Part shown: positions 57,492-61,063 of the stretch, piece after piece
Numbering within the stretch: position 1 is the first letter of the stretch
How the letters are laid out: each line of letters opens with the position of its first letter
Virus record (IMG/VR): IMGVR_UViG_3300005264_000029
Coordinates: 64,001 to 125,063 of that record
DNA from: a virus
Length of the DNA stretch: 61,063 nt
Strand: one strand, 5' to 3'
Notes under the pieces: generated by a model
Databases searched by the model: none
Told to the model about the DNA's origin: nothing
What the model saw: the letters and a program-made list of their open reading frames with translations, nothing else
Translations under genes and position numbers: made by a program

Positions 57492-58985
57492 ATGGCAGTT
57501 ATACAATTAATAGATTTATCAAATTACGATACTTTGTTAGTTCAAAGTACACAAGGAAGATCAGGGACACCAGACGGAAATGTATTTTTCGATTCGGCGA
57601 ATAATAAAGTAGAATTTATTACAAAACAAGAATTATTACAAGTTAATTTAGGTAGTGGTTTAGAAGATAATCCATTAGATGAAACTCTAGGAATTAAACT
57701 TGAAGCAGCTTATGCTTTTGAAAATCAAGAAAGGCGTACAGATGAAAATTTGAGAGAGTTTGATAAAATGATTAAAGGAAACTTTAAGTTCGCAGGTGCT
57801 TATAACTTTGTTAATGGAAACAAACCAAGTACTGCTGCGGATCGAAATATTCTTAGAGGTTCAGGTTGGACAGAATTTGCTAAAGATGCTGGAACAGATA
57901 GAATTTATTACGGTAATACTGGACTTTCAAATATTGAAGTTACGTCACAACCATATTATCAATTATCGAGTTCAGCAGTACCTGATGTTAATACATTAGT
58001 ACCAGCAGATTATGCTAAACTAGGTCAATTTTCAGAAGCTGTTCAAGTATTTGGTTCAACAGCTAACACTCCAACAGATGCAGGTGCAGGAGATTTTGAT
58101 ACAAGAGCTTATGAAGCAGTATCAATTAGAACATTCGGTCAAAATTATGACAGAAAAGAAACAACTAACGATTTAGGTATTGCAGAATTAGGTGGATATT
58201 TAACAGGGTTTGCTGTAAATGAATCGGGACATCTTACTACAGGTAATTATACTTTAGCCGATGTTTATACCGCACCAATTGCTCCATGGACTGGAATGAC
58301 TATTGAGAAATTAGCAGTAGCACAAACTGAATCAGGATTCAATGAAGCCGATGGAAATTTCACTTGGGTATTAAATAATACAGCTAATGGAGATTTAGAC
58401 CAATGTGTAGCTTTCTTAGATGCATCAAGTCAAGATGATGTAGATATTGATTCAGGTGCAGAGTCAGTTACTTATGGAAAAAGAGTAGGTACTTGGTATA
58501 GTTATAATGCAACAGGTCAAGTAGTATTCAATAGTCCATTTTCAGGTGAAGGTTTATTTGCAGAGAATATTCCTGTATCTGATGAACAGAGATGTGTATT
58601 CGTAGATGATGCGGCAGCAACAAAAACAAGACCGTTCTCAGTATCGGTAGAAATGAATGTAGGAGCAACAGCTAAGGCAGATGCAAATGCTTGGTATCAT
58701 CATTACTTTGAAGCGGCTTATAATACTTCCAGTGCAATTACTGTGATGGATTCAAGTCCTGCTGCCGTTAAAGGTAATGCTTCAACAGCTGATGGAAACA
58801 ATAAAATAACTTATGCTTTTGATTACGATGGAGATACTGTAGGAGGAGGAGCTGGAACAGATAAAGACTGTGTAGCTCTTTGTGAAGGAGATGGTGGGGC
58901 AACTCAGGCTAAAACATTATTCACTATCACAAGACAAACAACTGTTGCTTTTGCGTGTGCACCAGCAGTAGAAAATAACGTATAA
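57492..58985 (+). CDS. probable virion structural protein
   Basis: Predicted 497 residues, Ala/Gly/Thr/Asp-rich, without membrane segments. RRTDENLREFDKMIKGNFKF recurs as RRTDETLREFDLFLSAHGNE in the next gene, marking a shared N-terminal module. The later part is beta-rich. Only two bases separate it from the gene before. Codon composition is richer in GC than the small-gene region, as for a highly expressed protein. A capsid or tail-tube role is possible but unproved. Confidence 0.6.
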   Translation: MAVIQLIDLSNYDTLLVQSTQGRSGTPDGNVFFDSANNKVEFITKQELLQVNLGSGLEDNPLDETLGIKLEAAYAFENQERRTDENLREFDKMIKGNFKFAGAYNFVNGNKPSTAADRNILRGSGWTEFAKDAGTDRIYYGNTGLSNIEVTSQPYYQLSSSAVPDVNTLVPADYAKLGQFSEAVQVFGSTANTPTDAGAGDFDTRAYEAVSIRTFGQNYDRKETTNDLGIAELGGYLTGFAVNESGHLTTGNYTLADVYTAPIAPWTGMTIEKLAVAQTESGFNEADGNFTWVLNNTANGDLDQCVAFLDASSQDDVDIDSGAESVTYGKRVGTWYSYNATGQVVFNSPFSGEGLFAENIPVSDEQRCVFVDDAAATKTRPFSVSVEMNVGATAKADANAWYHHYFEAAYNTSSAITVMDSSPAAVKGNASTADGNNKITYAFDYDGDTVGGGAGTDKDCVALCEGDGGATQAKTLFTITRQTTVAFACAPAVENNV

Positions 58986-59002
58986 AGTTTAAATAAAACA
59001 AA

Positions 59003-59539
59003 ATGGTAGTTATAGATTATATAGACGGTAGCAATAGGAGAATTTATTTACATTCAAGTACCGTCAATACTATCGTACACCCAATTGATATCTATAAGGA
59101 AATGAGAACACTAAGACGTACAGATGAAACTTTGAGAGAGTTTGATCTGTTTTTATCAGCACATGGAAATGAATCTAAGGGTGGTGGGAAGTTCACAGAG
59201 AGATTTGTTAAAGAGTTGTTAGGAACACGAATTATTCCTTATGATATAGATGGTGTTTTAACAATTAACGGAACTATTATTACAGATGATGGTCAAGAAG
59301 GAATAGCGTGTTTTGATAGAACTATATTATCACCAACTTCAACAGTTGATATTAATTATGTTCCACCACAAGTAGAGATTATAACAGTTGGTGGGGGAGG
59401 TGGAGTAACAGCCGAGGAAATAGCAATAGCTGTTTGGGAAAGAGATAAATCATCATATACTACAGGAACAACATTTGGAAGAGCATTAAAGGATACTGAG
59501 AAACATTCTAAAGAATCTAAAGAAATAAGTTTAATGTAG
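59003..59539 (+). CDS. tail-associated protein
   Basis: Predicted 178 residues. It has the RRTDETLREF module shared with the previous gene, then a Gly run (GGGGGVTAEEIAIAVWERDK) and TGTTFGRAL. The (E)EIA-x-AVW ... TGTFG-x-AL ending is common in tailed-phage structural genes. This supports a tailed-virus origin for the block. Confidence 0.62.
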   Translation: MVVIDYIDGSNRRIYLHSSTVNTIVHPIDIYKEMRTLRRTDETLREFDLFLSAHGNESKGGGKFTERFVKELLGTRIIPYDIDGVLTINGTIITDDGQEGIACFDRTILSPTSTVDINYVPPQVEIITVGGGGGVTAEEIAIAVWERDKSSYTTGTTFGRALKDTEKHSKESKEISLM

Positions 59540-59540
59540 T

Positions 59541-59584
59541 AGAAAGGTTTATAAATACTTAAATATTTATATATTATAATACAT
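59541..59584 (+). promoter_or_regulatory. promoter of the fibre gene
   Basis: GAAAGGTTTATAAATACTTA then AATATTTATATATTATAATA; TATA box at 59548-59555. It matches the element consensus. Confidence 0.65.
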
Positions 59585-59608
59585 GTGAGATTGTATATTA
59601 TAATAAGA

Positions 59609-60394
59609 ATGGTTAATATTAAAAAGGTTATTTTAACAGGAGTTATAGGAGCATTGACTTTAGGTAGTTCATATGCGTTAACATTAAATGATACGACAGA
59701 GTTTGGTGGGGATGTTAGTGGGACATATGATTCAATATCGATAGATTATAGTAGTGTAAATGTTGGAGAATTGGTTAATGATGCTGGATATATCACATTA
59801 GTTGACGAAGAGGATCAAGTGTTTGTTGCATCGGCAGCATCAAACATCGCAAATGTCGATATCACTAATTGGAATAATGCTTTTTCATGGGGTGATTGGA
59901 CATCTGAAGGGTTTGCTTTAGAAGACAATGTTTATAATAAGACAGAAGCAGACGGTAAGTTTGCCTTAGTATCACAATTACACACACCTACAGTAGATAC
60001 TGATACAAATTTAAATGAATCAGAAGTAGATATAAAACAAAATGTATTATTAGGAAGTGAAGCTGTTTTTTCTTCATGGGATAAAAATTCATCAGATGAT
60101 TTCTCAGGAGATTATAATGATTTATCAAATCAACCAGTAATTCCAGTAGATACAGATACACAACTTAACGAAGCTCAAGTAGATGCTTTAGTAGGTAATA
60201 ATGGATTTGCTTTTATTAGTGCTGTTTATAATAAGACAGAAGCAGACGGTAAGTTTGCCTTAGTATCACAATTACACACACCTACAGTAGATACTGATAC
60301 AAATTTAAATGAATCAGAAGTAGATAATGTACCGTCATATACTTTTAGTATTCATATGACTGCAGGAGCTACATTAGATATAGAGAGTAAATAA
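59609..60394 (+). CDS. secreted tail-fibre-like protein with internal duplication
   Basis: Start set at ATG 59609 (MVNIKKVILTGVIGALTLGS), which gives a clean signal peptide; a GTG at 59585 is possible. The 261 residues carry typical phage fibre units: FGGDVSGTYDSISI, VNDAGYIT, WNNAFSWGDW, YNKTEADGKF and FSGDYNDLSNQPVIP. A 34-residue block (VYNKTEADGKF ... NLNESEVD) occurs twice, with essentially identical DNA (from 59929 and from 60223). A signal peptide on such a fibre is unusual. Confidence 0.7.
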   Translation: MVNIKKVILTGVIGALTLGSSYALTLNDTTEFGGDVSGTYDSISIDYSSVNVGELVNDAGYITLVDEEDQVFVASAASNIANVDITNWNNAFSWGDWTSEGFALEDNVYNKTEADGKFALVSQLHTPTVDTDTNLNESEVDIKQNVLLGSEAVFSSWDKNSSDDFSGDYNDLSNQPVIPVDTDTQLNEAQVDALVGNNGFAFISAVYNKTEADGKFALVSQLHTPTVDTDTNLNESEVDNVPSYTFSIHMTAGATLDIESK

Positions 60395-60396
60395 AA

Positions 60397-61063
60397 ATGA
60401 AGAAAATATTATCATTTTTATTTATATTTTTATTTAGTATTGGAGCAGCGTTTGCCTTACCATTTACTATAAACGGAAATATAAATTATCAATCATCTAA
60501 TACAGGAACAATAAAAATTGTCACTGATTTAGATACACAAGAAAAAGTATTTACAACATTATATGAATTTGCTATTACGGGAACACCTGGAAGTAATGTT
60601 CAAGTATATTATAATAATGAATTACAAACAACTGAAACTGTTCCAGCTCAAGCGGGAAATATAAATTATGATATTTATAAAGCGCAAGTAATATCATCGA
60701 GTGGTTCAGGTGGAGGAAGCAGTAATAAGTATGAAACTTTTTATATAAGTTCAGTACTTGATAAAGAACAAGAAATCGATAAACGACTAGAAACATTAAC
60801 AATAAAAGACGGATCAAAATATATTAAATTAGAAATAGATGTTACATTAGATTATATACAAGTAGACGGTGAAGAATTAACAGATGCTAAAAAACACTTG
60901 TTTATATTAGATGGAAAACAATATCAATTACGAATTATATCTGTTGTGAATAAAAAAGTGGTTGTTGAAGAAACAAATGAAACTGAGGTTGTTGAAGAAA
61001 CAAATGAAACTGAGGTTGTTGAAGAAACAAATGAAACTGAGGTTGTTGAAGAAACAAATGAAA
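60397..61063 (+). CDS. secreted surface protein with 9-residue tandem repeats (partial)
   Basis: It starts MKKILSFLFIFLFSIGAAFA (signal peptide) and continues with a beta-rich domain. From about 60961 it repeats VVEETNETE, encoded by an exact 27-bp unit, at least 3.7 times until the window ends, so the C-terminus is missing. The repeat has a sequon (NET) in each unit and would form an acidic, glycosylated stalk. Confidence 0.7.
   Translation, partial: MKKILSFLFIFLFSIGAAFALPFTINGNINYQSSNTGTIKIVTDLDTQEKVFTTLYEFAITGTPGSNVQVYYNNELQTTETVPAQAGNINYDIYKAQVISSSGSGGGSSNKYETFYISSVLDKEQEIDKRLETLTIKDGSKYIKLEIDVTLDYIQVDGEELTDAKKHLFILDGKQYQLRIISVVNKKVVVEETNETEVVEETNETEVVEETNETEVVEETNE
60960..61063 (+). repeat. 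27-bp in-frame tandem repeat, runs off the window
   Basis: The unit GTTGTTGAAGAAACAAATGA plus seven bases is repeated without a mismatch in the visible copies. The unit is a multiple of three and keeps the frame. Confidence 0.9.

Noticed and set aside
57492-58985. Confident major capsid protein
   Set aside because: Size and composition fit, but no HK97-like motif, protease or portal gene is adjacent, so it is left as a structural protein.

Overview
The window is very AT-rich and reads as archaeal. Genes are preceded by a TATA box of the form TTTATAAA, often with a BRE-like CGAAA(C/G)(C/G) in front, and many starts lie about 30-35 bases downstream, as in leaderless archaeal mRNAs. Replication genes are archaeal/eukaryotic in type: family B DNA polymerase, PCNA-like clamp, RFC small subunit, an AEP primase and a D5-like primase-helicase. 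Tail-fibre-like and other virion-like proteins fill the right end. I infer a large archaeal virus or virus-like extrachromosomal element. No terminase, portal or recognisable major capsid protein lies in the window, and the host cannot be named from sequence alone.

Layout. From 1 to about 25.4 kb nearly everything is on the minus strand; from about 26.1 kb to the end nearly everything is on the plus strand. The divergence point (24.6-26.1 kb) holds a duplicated 113-bp repeat unit and inverted AATCCTTACAGCG-type words, and it borders the primase genes, so it is the best candidate replication origin. The left arm holds a serine-rich virion-like protein, small membrane proteins, a P-loop ATPase split by an intein, intein-bearing RtcB, an 11-18 kb translation island, a TnpB with a candidate omega RNA, and an SF2 helicase with a mini-intein. 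The right arm starts with a CoiA-like nuclease, two primases and an NrdR-like zinc protein. A structured RNA locus, a nuclease-helicase fusion with an intein and a long train of tiny overlapping genes follow. Then come the clamp, clamp loader and split-intein PolB, and finally lipoproteins and virion-like proteins (53-61 kb). The last gene runs off the end inside a 27-bp in-frame repeat.

The translation island is the most striking part. At least 21 tRNA or tRNA-like genes (about 18 amino acids), plus two further unresolved tRNA-like genes, are interleaved with HNH homing endonucleases. Among them is a shortened archaeal/eukaryotic class-I release factor with a GGQ motif. Its reading frame is interrupted at TAT CTT TAG C and resumes in the +1 frame. 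This is the same arrangement as the bacterial RF2 (prfB) autoregulatory frameshift site (TAT CTT TGA C), but in an aRF1/eRF1-type gene. With RtcB ligase next door, the element seems able to adjust decoding, termination and RNA repair.

Five inteins sit at catalytic motifs of five proteins. Two of them are split into separately initiated genes, with the endonuclease on the N-terminal piece. Free-standing HNH and GIY-YIG endonucleases add to a heavy load of homing elements. A recurrent promoter (TATA box plus TTAA(G/C)TATT about 10 bases downstream) and perfect palindromes overlapping TATA boxes suggest element-wide regulation, perhaps by the ribbon-helix-helix proteins encoded here.
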